NCBI GenBank assembly: GCA_964540855.1 | Contig: CAZIOI010000004.1 | Span: 1 to 36,777 of the forward strand | Origin: CAZIOI01 sp964540855 | Lineage (GTDB): Bacteria > Patescibacteriota > UBA1384 > DTJR01 | DNA length: 36,777 nucleotides | Reading direction: 5' to 3' | In this document: positions 26,463 to 33,177 of the stretch, piece after piece | How positions within the stretch are numbered: position 1 is the first letter of the stretch | Layout of the letters: each line of letters begins with the position of its first letter | Position numbers and translations under genes: made by a program | The notes under the pieces: model-generated | What the model saw: only the letters and a program-made list of their open reading frames with translations | Databases searched by the model: none | Told to the model about the DNA's origin: nothing

Positions 26463-27617
26463 CTAAATTAATTTTTCGACAAACTTCTCAAGGCCCACAG
26501 AATGCGAACCTTTTACCAAAACTACGTCACCCCTTTTGATGACCGCTTCAGTATCTTCAATTAATTCTTCCACACTTGGATACCATTTATCAAGACCAAA
26601 CTCACGAAAACTCTCTCCAACACCAATCGTAAAATCAGATGACTTGCGCGCATAAATCGCTATTTCTTGGTGTGATCTTTGGCTTATCGGAGCAATTTCC
26701 GCCATCTGCCCCAAAACCGCAACCCTTCGTCCATATTTTGCGCCTCTCAAATTATCCAACGCCGCCATCATAGACATTGGATTTGCATTGTAACTTTCGT
26801 CTATTACGACCACCTCTCGTCTGCCGGAGATTCTTTTTCCGCGTCCGACTTGCGGCTCGAGCTTTTCTATACCTTCAATCATCTTGGCAAAGTCACAACT
26901 GGCAAAATAACAGGCTGTCAAAGCCATCTTGATATTAATGACGTTGTGAAGTCCCAAGAATTTTGTCTCGGCTCGAATTTTCTTGTCATAAAGCTTCACT
27001 GTTAATTCTGTTTTATTCGGCAATATTTTTTTGTCCGAAATAGAAATCGGGCTTTTTTCCAATAAAACTATGTCGGCGCGCGTTGTTTTATCAACAACTT
27101 TTTTTATATCATCGGACGATACGATAACTTTTTGCACAGTCGCCGCCGCAAGCGACCATTTTTCCTTGGCAATTTTGTCAATTGACTTAAACATCTCAAT
27201 ATGCGCCAGTCCAACATTCGTAATAACGCTAATCTGCGGCTTAATAATATCCGTAATATCCTTGATATCTCCGGGTCGATCGGCAGCATATTCACAAACA
27301 ACATATTTTGGGTATTTTGTTGTCGTCAAATATTTAAACGGAATCGCAAATGCAACGGCGATCCAATCAAAAATATTTTCGGGAGACTTTTTATAACCGA
27401 ACAAATATAGCGGTATCCCCGTTTTCGTGTTCAAATTTGATTCAGATCCCAAAACATTTTTGCCCGAAGCGCGCAAAAGCTTTGTGATCATGTACTTAAC
27501 AGTGGTTTTGCCGGAACTGCCGGTAACACCGATCACATACGGCTTAAATTTTTCCAGCAACTTTTTGGTAAAAAAGTCTAGCTCCGATTCGATAATGTAT
27601 TTAAAAAAATCTTTCAT
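26463..27617 (-). CDS. murF: MurF-type UDP-MurNAc-tripeptide D-Ala-D-Ala ligase, short N-terminus
   Basis: MurF adds the terminal D-Ala-D-Ala. The ATP loop GVTGSSGKTTVKY is at about 30-42, and MurF traits follow: NVGLAH, the DESYNANPMSM motif, VLGQMAEI and the final VKGSHSVGLEKFV. It is 384 residues long, against about 450 in typical MurF, and the missing part is the N-terminal UDP-MurNAc-binding domain: only about 28 residues precede the ATP loop. No frameshift or earlier in-frame start was seen, and the gene overlaps ftsI by 4 nt. A MurE paralogue with this signature is less likely, given DESYNANP. Confidence 0.88.
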   Translation of the reverse strand: MKDFFKYIIESELDFFTKKLLEKFKPYVIGVTGSSGKTTVKYMITKLLRASGKNVLGSESNLNTKTGIPLYLFGYKKSPENIFDWIAVAFAIPFKYLTTTKYPKYVVCEYAADRPGDIKDITDIIKPQISVITNVGLAHIEMFKSIDKIAKEKWSLAAATVQKVIVSSDDIKKVVDKTTRADIVLLEKSPISISDKKILPNKTELTVKLYDKKIRAETKFLGLHNVINIKMALTACYFASCDFAKMIEGIEKLEPQVGRGKRISGRREVVVIDESYNANPMSMMAALDNLRGAKYGRRVAVLGQMAEIAPISQRSHQEIAIYARKSSDFTIGVGESFREFGLDKWYPSVEELIEDTEAVIKRGDVVLVKGSHSVGLEKFVEKLI

Positions 27618-29374
27618 TGTGTCGGTGTGAGTTTATAATAGCTCTTTAAAAGCCAGTCGGCGATCTCGCCAAAGACTGGCGCGGCCGAACTTTCCGCCCA
27701 TTCCACATTCTTGGGCTTATTTAATTTTACCAGCATTACAAATTTTGGATCGTCAGCCGGCGCAAAACCCGCAAAAGATCCTATATGCTCGTTTTCCTCG
27801 TAACCGCCGGTATCTTTGGGGATTTGAGCCGTACCCGTCTTGCCTGCGACCTTGAAGCCGGCAACAGCGGCTTTTTTACCATGCCCATTTTCGACGACTG
27901 AGACCAACATTTGAGTCGTTTTGGATGCCGTTAGCTCACTAATCACCTGTTCGCCAGCTCCGGATTCAACTGTTTTTTGTTCGCCATCTGAGTCAATTAT
28001 TTTTTCGATCAAATGCGATTTGATTGTTTTGCCCTTATTGGCAAGAACCGCATACGCATTAACGATCTGAAGCGGTGTCGTTGTAATGCCTTGACCGAAG
28101 GAAATCGTAGCTCTGTTAACATCTTTCCATTCTCTGGGCGGACTTACCTTACCCGCATACTCGCCTGCCACGTCAATTCCGGTCTTTGACCCGAAACCAA
28201 ACTTCTTGAGATAATTTGCCAACGACTCATTGCCAAGCTTATTTGCAATCCAAATCATACCGACATTATCCGAGTTTTCTAAAACTTGCGTTACTGTTTC
28301 GTAGCCAAACGATTTATCTTGCGAGTTGTGGATATCATAGCCGTCAACTGTAACAAAATTCTTAAAACCTCCCGGCAGATCGTCTGGCTTACTGTCAGGC
28401 TCTACCTTAGCGTCCTCGACGGCGGAAGCCACAACAACCGGCTTGAAGATTGAACCAGGTTCCCACGCAAGCGAGGTAGTCGGATTTAAAAATATACTTT
28501 GTCCGTCTCCGCTAATTTCGTTAAATTTGTTCGGATCATAAGAAGGAGACGATGCCATCGCCAAAACGCTTCCGCTTTTTGCGTCCATTATTACGATCGA
28601 TCCGCTCTCGGCGCCGTATCTTTCGATACCTTCTTTGAGTTTTTTTTCACTCATATATTGAATACTTCTCTCGATAGTCAGCACAATGCTTGACCCGTCC
28701 TTACCGGGGTTACTCTCCTCGAGCTTTATCACATGACCGTTATTATCCTTGAGACCTTTTAGCGTTCCGCCCTCGCCTTTTAGAATTCCATCATAAAACT
28801 CCTCGAGACCGTATTTCCCGTCTCCGTCATAGTTTACAAAACCCAGTACTTGCGCCATAAACTCTTTTTCAGGATAAAATCTCGAATATTGCGCTTCCAG
28901 ATAAACACCGGAGAGGTTTTGCGCTTCTATTTTATCGGCAAGCGCTTTCTCCATGTGTTTTTTGATTGCCGGAATATACCATTTATCACAATTTATTTTG
29001 TCAAATATCTCACGCTCATTATCTCCGGTTAATTCGGCAAGCTTTTTAGCCGTGGTCTCCTTGTTTTCAACGTGCTTTGGGACAATGATCAAATTATAAA
29101 GCTCCAAATCCGTCGCTATCGAAAAAAGCCCCGATTTGGTCTCGTCAACAATATTTTGGCTGTCCTTATCCTTTATATAAATTTTTCCGCGCTTGGCCTG
29201 TTGCTCTTGTTCCGTGTAATACTGTTTTTGAGCCATCGCCACATACGTGTCGCGGCGAATCAGCTGTCTGTCGCAAAGCCTGACGAGAAAAACAAGTCCC
29301 AATATCAAAAAAAGCCACGAGACAACCTCCAGCCTTCTTAGCTCCAACGATTCCAGAGATTTTTGCTGCTTCAT
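27614..29374 (-). CDS. ftsI: Class B penicillin-binding protein FtsI (septal transpeptidase)
   Basis: FtsI crosslinks septal peptidoglycan with FtsW. The 586-residue protein has a membrane helix (about 15-31), a PBP dimer domain, and a transpeptidase with SxxK in EPGSIFKPVVVA, the SDN motif in ENSDNVGM, and KTGT in VAGKTGTAQIPK. No PASTA domains follow, so it is FtsI rather than a SpoVD/PBP2x with PASTA. It starts 1 nt after the ftsL-like stop and overlaps murF by 4 nt. Confidence 0.95.
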   Translation of the reverse strand: MKQQKSLESLELRRLEVVSWLFLILGLVFLVRLCDRQLIRRDTYVAMAQKQYYTEQEQQAKRGKIYIKDKDSQNIVDETKSGLFSIATDLELYNLIIVPKHVENKETTAKKLAELTGDNEREIFDKINCDKWYIPAIKKHMEKALADKIEAQNLSGVYLEAQYSRFYPEKEFMAQVLGFVNYDGDGKYGLEEFYDGILKGEGGTLKGLKDNNGHVIKLEESNPGKDGSSIVLTIERSIQYMSEKKLKEGIERYGAESGSIVIMDAKSGSVLAMASSPSYDPNKFNEISGDGQSIFLNPTTSLAWEPGSIFKPVVVASAVEDAKVEPDSKPDDLPGGFKNFVTVDGYDIHNSQDKSFGYETVTQVLENSDNVGMIWIANKLGNESLANYLKKFGFGSKTGIDVAGEYAGKVSPPREWKDVNRATISFGQGITTTPLQIVNAYAVLANKGKTIKSHLIEKIIDSDGEQKTVESGAGEQVISELTASKTTQMLVSVVENGHGKKAAVAGFKVAGKTGTAQIPKDTGGYEENEHIGSFAGFAPADDPKFVMLVKLNKPKNVEWAESSAAPVFGEIADWLLKSYYKLTPTQ

Positions 29375-29375
29375 A

Positions 29376-29684
29376 TTAGTTGGAGACCTGTTCCATACTC
29401 TTTTCGTTGGCCTTCTGCTGAATTATCGAGAGCGCTTTCAACCTGTTTGCTTCGACCTCTAGCCGTTCTTTTTCAGCCATTATGTCTTTTTCCTGCCCCT
29501 CCAAATCGGATACCTGAATCGTCTTAGTAGCAGATTGACTCGACTGGGATAGGTAAAAAAGCGAAAAAACCGCCAACAGTAAAAAAGCGATAATCTTAAC
29601 GGAATTCGGTCCAAACAATAATTTTCTGGTTATAGATCGCTTTTTTTGACCCAAATTTGCGTCTCTTGTTCCAACATTAAACAT
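29376..29684 (-). CDS. ftsL: FtsL-like division protein
   Basis: The 102-residue protein has a basic N-tail, one membrane helix at about 29-48 (VKIIAFLLLAVFSLFYLS), and a heptad-rich acidic coiled coil (LEGQEKDIMAEKERLEVEANRLKAL). This topology and its place between rsmH and ftsI are those of FtsL. Sequence identity across the family is too low for motif proof, and a DivIC-like protein remains possible. The start shares one base with the rsmH stop (TAATG). Confidence 0.8.
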   Translation of the reverse strand: MFNVGTRDANLGQKKRSITRKLLFGPNSVKIIAFLLLAVFSLFYLSQSSQSATKTIQVSDLEGQEKDIMAEKERLEVEANRLKALSIIQQKANEKSMEQVSN

Positions 29685-30565
29685 TATATTTTCTCCACTA
29701 TTCTTAACTTTGCACTTCTTGATCTAGGATTTTCCCTGACCTCCTCAACAGAAGCTATGATTGGTTTTTTATTAACTAAGCTAATAATTGATTCACCGGA
29801 ATACTTTTTAAAAATGTTTTTGACAATTCGATCTTCGCCCGAATGGAAACTGATAACTGCGATCCTGCCACCCTTATTTAAACAATCTATTGCCTTTGGC
29901 AAAACTTCTTCGATAGCCGACAGCTCATCGTTGACAGCGATTCTCAATGCTTGGAAAACCTTGGTTGCAGGATTTATTTTTCGACTATGTGTTTTTATTG
30001 CGTCTGAAATAATTTTCGACAATTGATCTGTCGTCTCGATTTTTTGTTTGCGGCGTGCTTCGACAATCGCCTTGGCAATTTGTCTTGATCGCGTTTCATC
30101 GGCAAGCTTATAAAACATATCGGCAAGCTCTTTTTCGCTAAGACCGTTTACAAGATCTCGCGCTTTAACTTGCTCTCTTTGATCCAGCCTCATATCAAGT
30201 GTCTGCGAGCCGGAAAAAGTGAACCCTCGGTTTGTTTTATCGAAGTGATATGAGGAAACGCCAAGATCGAGAAGTATCTTGTCAACTTTTTTTATCCCCA
30301 ATTTTTCAATGATCTTATCGAGATTTCTGAAGTCGTCTCGGACGATCGTCACGTTTTTTCGGCCTAAAAATGGATCTTGCGAACTAAGATCCAAAATTTC
30401 CGAGTCTTTATCGATGCCGATAATGCGTCCCGTCTCGCCAATATGCTCGCCAATCAGCCTCGAATGCCCCCCAAACCCGAATGTTCCATCAACGAATACG
30501 TCCCCCTGTTTTAGGGCTAAACCCTCAATAACTTCTTTGGATAATACGCTGATGTGGTTTGCCAT
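29684..30565 (-). CDS. rsmH: 16S rRNA (cytosine-1402-N4) methyltransferase RsmH (MraW)
   Basis: RsmH methylates N4 of C1402 in the 16S rRNA decoding centre. The 293-residue protein has HISVLSKEVIEGL at the start, the SAM loop VDGTFGFGGHS, LLDLGVSSYHFD, RDLVNGLSEKELADM, and a C-terminal VISFHSGEDRIVKN. The ATG at 30565 gives a normal N-terminus. A longer frame to 30697 runs through the structured leader and has a non-family sequence, so I rejected it. No Shine-Dalgarno precedes the ATG, which suggests that the leader fold controls ribosome access. Confidence 0.94.
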   Translation of the reverse strand: MANHISVLSKEVIEGLALKQGDVFVDGTFGFGGHSRLIGEHIGETGRIIGIDKDSEILDLSSQDPFLGRKNVTIVRDDFRNLDKIIEKLGIKKVDKILLDLGVSSYHFDKTNRGFTFSGSQTLDMRLDQREQVKARDLVNGLSEKELADMFYKLADETRSRQIAKAIVEARRKQKIETTDQLSKIISDAIKTHSRKINPATKVFQALRIAVNDELSAIEEVLPKAIDCLNKGGRIAVISFHSGEDRIVKNIFKKYSGESIISLVNKKPIIASVEEVRENPRSRSAKLRIVEKI

Positions 30566-30587
30566 GATTTTCAATGGTCTTTGTTTT

Positions 30588-30753
30588 GCATGGGTGATAC
30601 GTTTGACGATGCTTTTCCAAATCCGGGATATCCCTCCTTCAGAGAAGCTCCCCCTCCTCAGTGCCCCGAAGAGCACCTTGGCGCACCACCCATACAAATC
30701 TTGCTCGCGGGCAGATGGCCTACAGCCAACACCTCACGCCCCTAGCCACGAGC
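30588..30753 (-). ncRNA. Structured leader RNA between mraZ and rsmH
   Basis: The 187-nt space between mraZ and rsmH folds well on the minus strand. Stem P1 pairs 30746-30753 with 30703-30710 (8 bp) and holds a small hairpin, TGGC/GCCA at 30716-30728. A 9-bp stem P2 pairs 30687-30695 with 30588-30596. P2 encloses a C(UUCG)G tetraloop hairpin at 30661-30676 and a self-complementary GGGATATCCC at 30625-30634. After P2 come 22 nt and the rsmH ATG. An mraW RNA motif is known upstream of this gene in Actinobacteria; I cannot tell whether this is related. No ORF with a ribosome site is present. Confidence 0.6.
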
Positions 30754-31184
30754 TAACCTGTTTCCTCCGTTAATTGTTCTACTATTGCGCCTGCGTCCTT
30801 ATCCGAATTTTTCGTCATTTCCAGCCAAGATTTGTTCGACCATATCTCGACTCTGTCATAGACGCCGGCAAAAACAACCTTGAAAGTGATTTTAGCATAT
30901 TCCCTCAAAAAACTTGGAATCAATACTCTACCCTGATTGTCAAATTCCACTTCGACCGCGTTTGCCAAAAGCATTCTGGCGTAAACTCGGCCGGCCGATT
31001 TATTTACCGGCAGCTTACCGACACTCTCTGCAAGCGCGCGCCACTTGTCCTTGGGGAAAATAAAAAGACACCCGTCGAGCCCTTTCGTAATGATCGAGCC
31101 CTTTTCGAGGTCTTTTCTAAACTTAGCGGGGATCGCAACCCTGCCCTTTTGGTCAACCGCGTGTTCGTATTGTCCAATAAACAT
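30753..31184 (-). CDS. mraZ: Transcriptional regulator MraZ
   Basis: MraZ is an AbrB-like DNA-binding protein that represses its own dcw operon. The 143-residue protein has the two tandem motifs DQKGRVAIPAKFR and DNQGRVLIPSFLR, each a DxxGR turn of the swapped-hairpin fold. I chose the ATG at 31184; seven more codons upstream would cross the operator repeats. Three GTGG boxes sit directly before the start. The gene heads the operon and is followed by the folded leader before rsmH. Confidence 0.95.
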   Translation of the reverse strand: MFIGQYEHAVDQKGRVAIPAKFRKDLEKGSIITKGLDGCLFIFPKDKWRALAESVGKLPVNKSAGRVYARMLLANAVEVEFDNQGRVLIPSFLREYAKITFKVVFAGVYDRVEIWSNKSWLEMTKNSDKDAGAIVEQLTEETG

Positions 31185-31190
31185 TTTTTC

Positions 31191-31224
31191 ACCACTTTTC
31201 CCCACCTTCTTCCACTTGACCCAT
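31191..31224 (-). promoter_or_regulatory. MraZ operator boxes
   Basis: GTGGT (31191-31195), GTGGG (31201-31205) and GTGGA (31211-31215) are direct repeats with an exact 10-bp period. A fourth, ATGGG (31220-31224), is one base closer and touches the -10. Repeats of this type spaced by 5 nt are the known MraZ binding sites, so autorepression of the dcw operon is expected. Confidence 0.85.
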
Positions 31225-31250
31225 ATTATCTCTTTATAAATCTATGTCAA
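31223..31250 (-). promoter_or_regulatory. dcw operon promoter
   Basis: On the minus strand a perfect -35 TTGACA (31245-31250) and -10 TAATAT (31223-31228) are separated by 16 nt. The MraZ boxes begin within the -10 and cover the likely start of transcription. Confidence 0.75.
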
Positions 31251-31560
31251 TACCAGACAAAATACGAACATCTATATTTCACCAAACGTGCCTGCCCTTC
31301 CGTAGCCCGCACTGTTCGTACACTATGAAATAGGTTGAACAGTAAGGGCGAAGGAGGGTCAATATGGAACAAAAGGCGAACAACAAACTAATGTAGAACG
31401 TAAAACGTATAGCGTATAACCACAACAGATTAACGTATAACGAAAAAAATAAAACGTAAAAATATAATTTTTAAATTCTAAGTTCTAAATTTTAAAATAA
31501 TTTTTAATTTTAAATTAAGATTTCAGGAATCTTATCTTGTTATTCAAACTTTGCTTGAAA
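31251..31560. other. AT-rich spacer, no gene seen
   Basis: I find no credible gene here. From 31379 to 31470 the motif ACGTA with A-rich flanks recurs irregularly (GTAAAACGTATAGCGTATAAC and similar), followed by a nearly pure A/T stretch to about 31530. It separates the dcw promoter from the palindrome-rich part. Confidence 0.6.
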
Positions 31561-31566
31561 GATGGT

Positions 31567-31584
31567 TACGAGCTAAAGCTCGTA
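31567..31584. repeat. Short palindrome TACGAGC-TAAA-GCTCGTA
   Basis: A perfect 7-bp stem with a 4-nt loop, in intergenic DNA. It has no T-run on either side. It is the first of a chain of palindromes reaching to 31882. Confidence 0.7.
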
Positions 31585-31600
31585 GATATTTGCGGTGGTC

Positions 31601-31666
31601 AGGGGGCTTAATTGCCTGCCAGCAATGCTAAAGCATAGCTTTTGCAGGCGGGCGAAGCAGCCCCCT
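31601..31666. repeat. Nested palindrome element
   Basis: Outer arms AGGGGGCT (31601-31608) and AGCCCCCT (31659-31666) enclose GCCTGC (31614-31619) and GCAGGC (31644-31649), which enclose ATGCT-AA-AGCAT (31625-31636). The whole makes one long interrupted hairpin with no open frame. This layout is that of REP/MITE-like elements. Confidence 0.7.
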
Positions 31667-31683
31667 AGACTATTGATTATTTA

Positions 31684-31706
31684 GGCTGAAGTTCCACCCT
31701 TCAGCC
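31684..31706. repeat. Hairpin GGCTGAAG / CTTCAGCC
   Basis: Perfect 8-bp arms (31684-31691 and 31699-31706) around a 7-nt loop. It sits in intergenic DNA between the nested palindrome and the REP-like elements; no T-run follows. Confidence 0.6.
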
Positions 31707-31803
31707 CCCCTGCACGCTTCGTACCATGGATTTTACTATTCTTTTTAATTTTTTCTTTATCATTTTAACTTTTAATCTTTGATTTTTAATTTGTGTCAAT
31801 CTG

Positions 31804-31882
31804 TCATTGCGAGTGCTAACGAAGCAATCTCTACTGTGTTTGTCATTCCTGCCCCGTCAGCGGGGTAAACTCCAGCAGGAAT
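31804..31882. repeat. Two REP-like palindromes
   Basis: The first is CATTGCGAGTGC...GAAGCAATC with ATTGC (31806-31810) and GCAAT (31824-31828). The second is ATTCCTGC (31845-31852) and GCAGGAAT (31875-31882) enclosing CCCCG/CGGGG. Both sequence types are widespread bacterial intergenic palindromes. A relative of the first occurs at 35636-35677. Confidence 0.7.
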
Positions 31883-31900
31883 CTTTGTCTATAAACGCAA

Positions 31901-31930
31901 ACAGGGCGACTCCGTGAGGAGTCGCCCTGT
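31901..31930 (-). terminator. 13-bp perfect hairpin at the end of the G+C-rich cassette
   Basis: ACAGGGCGACTCC (31901-31913) and GGAGTCGCCCTGT (31918-31930) pair perfectly around GTGA. Read on the minus strand it is followed by TTTGCGTTT, a broken T-run, so it could end the cassette transcript. On the plus strand the loop GUGA is a GNRA tetraloop. Confidence 0.6.
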
Positions 31931-31932
31931 GA

Positions 31933-32024
31933 GCATACGTCTTGTGTATGCGAAGAGGAGTGTGAGCGGCCGGATGGCCGACTCTGAGTTCATGATGGCC
32001 CGATGCGGGCCGCTCACACTCCTC
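31933..32024 (-). repeat. Hairpin chain with 17-bp perfect inverted repeat
   Basis: GCATAC/GTATGC (31933-31951) precedes a perfect 17-bp inverted repeat: GAGGAGTGTGAGCGGCC at 31955-31971 and its complement at 32008-32024. The 36-nt inside contains further short GGCC and ACTC/GAGT pairings. Two more small hairpins lie between it and the zinc-ribbon gene: CGGCT/AGCCG near 32042-32056 and GAGCAG/CTGCTC near 32058-32078. On the minus strand all of this is the 3' region of that gene. Confidence 0.8.
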
Positions 32025-32077
32025 GTTAGTTCCATGTTTTACGGCTATGGTAGCCGGAGCAGATTTACAGTCCCTGC

Positions 32078-32668
32078 TCAGGACTTGGAGTAGTAGCCGT
32101 GGCGAGCCTTTACCTCGTCACCGGCGGGGGTCGGCTCACAATACCGACACAGAGCCCACCCCCCTCCTTTCGGACCGCCCGACGGAGCCCCGCAAACACT
32201 GCAGGGCTCCTCGTCGTCGTAGTCCACATCTACTGCAGCCCAGTCCGGCCCCACCTCTGGGGCGGACTCAATGCCGTACTCCAGCCGCCGAGGCGACTGG
32301 ATCACGGGCCAGTTATGCTGCTCGGCATCGAGCAGCCACTGACCTTCCGCCTCCTCCGGGCCGTTGTATTCCTTCGGGACCGGGCATACATCAAAGCCCG
32401 GTCCCGGGTGGTCCGGGGCATAGACCAGCGTGATGCTGGTCATCGCCCCAGTCTGGACATCGGCGAAGACCCATTCTGTCTGGGTTCCGCCAACGCCGGT
32501 TTTTCCCCCGTCGTGGGCGTGGAAATACGTCCACACGCCCACGAGGGTGACGATCTCCTCGTCGAACGCGAGGTGGCTGAAGAAGCCACCTCGCTTTACG
32601 ACAGCCACTCCACGAAGGAGGCCGTGCTTTACGGCCTCCACTTTCTCTGTCTTTGTCGTCGTCATCAA
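32078..32668 (-). CDS. Orphan zinc-ribbon protein in G+C-rich cassette
   Basis: I do not recognise this 196-residue protein. The first 110 residues look like a compact mixed alpha/beta domain (VKRGGFFSHLAFDEEIVTLV, then WTYFHAHDGG, WVFADVQTGAMTSITLVY). The C-terminus has a clear CSVCG...CRYC pair (CxxC-x13-CxxC), a zinc ribbon, after an acidic DVDYDDEEP stretch. No signal peptide or membrane helix is seen. Start: ATG at 32668 with a GGGAGGGG ribosome site; the second codon is also ATG. Sampled 60-base lines inside it are 65-70% G+C, against 25-45% in lines sampled elsewhere, so codon use is alien and recent transfer is likely. Its own promoter and hairpin-rich flanks make it a self-contained unit. 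Confidence 0.7.
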   Translation of the reverse strand: MMTTTKTEKVEAVKHGLLRGVAVVKRGGFFSHLAFDEEIVTLVGVWTYFHAHDGGKTGVGGTQTEWVFADVQTGAMTSITLVYAPDHPGPGFDVCPVPKEYNGPEEAEGQWLLDAEQHNWPVIQSPRRLEYGIESAPEVGPDWAAVDVDYDDEEPCSVCGAPSGGPKGGGWALCRYCEPTPAGDEVKARHGYYSKS

Positions 32669-32671
32669 AAT

Positions 32672-32705
32672 CCCCTCCCGGGGTTGGCCTTAGGGAAATC
32701 CCCTC
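32672..32705 (-). promoter_or_regulatory. Ribosome-site hairpin and duplicated GAGGGGATTT
   Basis: On the minus strand CCCC-GGGA-GGGG (32672-32683) can fold the ribosome site of the zinc-ribbon gene into a stem. The same GAGGGGATTT sequence is present a second time about 30 nt upstream (about 32696-32705). Two copies of a site, one in a stem, suggest alternative pairing that controls translation. Confidence 0.4.
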
Positions 32706-32718
32706 AGCCCAATGATTT

Positions 32719-32755
32719 CCCCTTAATGCTGATGCTCTAAAGCCGTCAGCAGGGG
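32719..32755 (-). promoter_or_regulatory. Second leader hairpin
   Basis: CCCC (32719-32722) plus TGCTGA (32727-32732) pair with TCAGCA (32746-32751) plus GGGG (32752-32755), with a TTAA bulge on one side. An inner GCT/AGC helix is possible. It lies 50 nt before the zinc-ribbon start codon. Confidence 0.55.
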
Positions 32756-32786
32756 TTTGAATCGGGCGGGTCGCAGTACGTCTTAC

Positions 32787-32841
32787 ACGACCCAGCAGAG
32801 ATAATATTAAGCATTAGTTTAATACCATCTTGCTGAGTCGT
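32787..32841 (-). promoter_or_regulatory. Long leader hairpin of the cassette (two 11-bp stems)
   Basis: ACGACTCAGCA at the 5' side pairs with TGCTGGGTCGT (11 bp, one G-U). Inside it GATGGTATTAA pairs with TTAATATTATC (11 bp, two G-U) around an 8-nt loop. The element lies just after the predicted transcription start, so it would be the first thing folded in the mRNA. Confidence 0.7.
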
Positions 32842-32844
32842 AGT

Positions 32845-32873
32845 AGTATTTTGTTACTTTATCTAATTGTCAA
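32845..32873 (-). promoter_or_regulatory. Promoter of the G+C-rich cassette
   Basis: On the minus strand a perfect -35 TTGACA (32868-32873) and -10 AATACT (32845-32850) are separated by 17 nt. Transcription would start near 32838, inside the long leader hairpin, and run about 170 nt before the zinc-ribbon start codon. Confidence 0.6.
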
Positions 32874-33177
32874 AGATGCTTTTTGTCTGTGTCACACTAT
32901 CGGACTTATTTGGTCTTTTAGCGTAACGAGCTATGATACCACAATTTTGTAGATTTGTCAAGAGTGTGGGGTTAGCTTTGGGTTATTGTCGCGTTTACTG
33001 CTCTGGTGTTTTGAGAATATTTAAGGATAAAATGTGCTAGATAATTTATAACAACAATCGTTGTTATGTTTGTATTATTTTGATATCACAAAGAACACTA
33101 ACTATATGCAAATGTATAAAATGCACACCGCAGATCAACCGATCAGGCTATCAGGCTATAAGTAGATTCTAAAAAAA
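32874..33177. other. AT-rich spacer with one dyad, no gene seen
   Basis: I find no gene. ATAACAAC (33048-33055) and GTTGTTAT (33060-33067) form a perfect 8-bp dyad with a 4-nt centre, of a size that suits a dimeric repressor. ATCAGGCT is repeated twice in tandem at 33142-33157. The stretch separates the sigma-like gene from the cassette promoter. Confidence 0.5.

Noticed and set aside
30566..30745. Open frames over the mraZ-rsmH spacer, including a 44-codon N-terminal extension of rsmH
   Set aside because: The extension has no RsmH similarity and runs through strong hairpins; the ATG at 30565 gives the normal N-terminus.
31601..31882. CRISPR array
   Set aside because: The palindromes differ from each other and there is no regular repeat-spacer spacing.
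31955..32035. Integron attC site formed by the 17-bp inverted repeat and adjacent GTTAGTT
   Set aside because: GTTAGTT does not fit the GTTRRRY core, the arms are perfect rather than imperfect, and no matching RYYYAAC is at the other end.
32047..32740. Three long plus-strand open frames opposite the zinc-ribbon gene
   Set aside because: They are shadows caused by high G+C with few stops; the minus frame has promoter, ribosome site and a coherent zinc ribbon.
32719..32797. Possible tRNA or tmRNA fragment (TTCAAAC-like loop and GGGCTGA segment) in the cassette leader
   Set aside because: No acceptor stem, no 5-bp T-stem and no 7-nt anticodon loop could be built on either strand.
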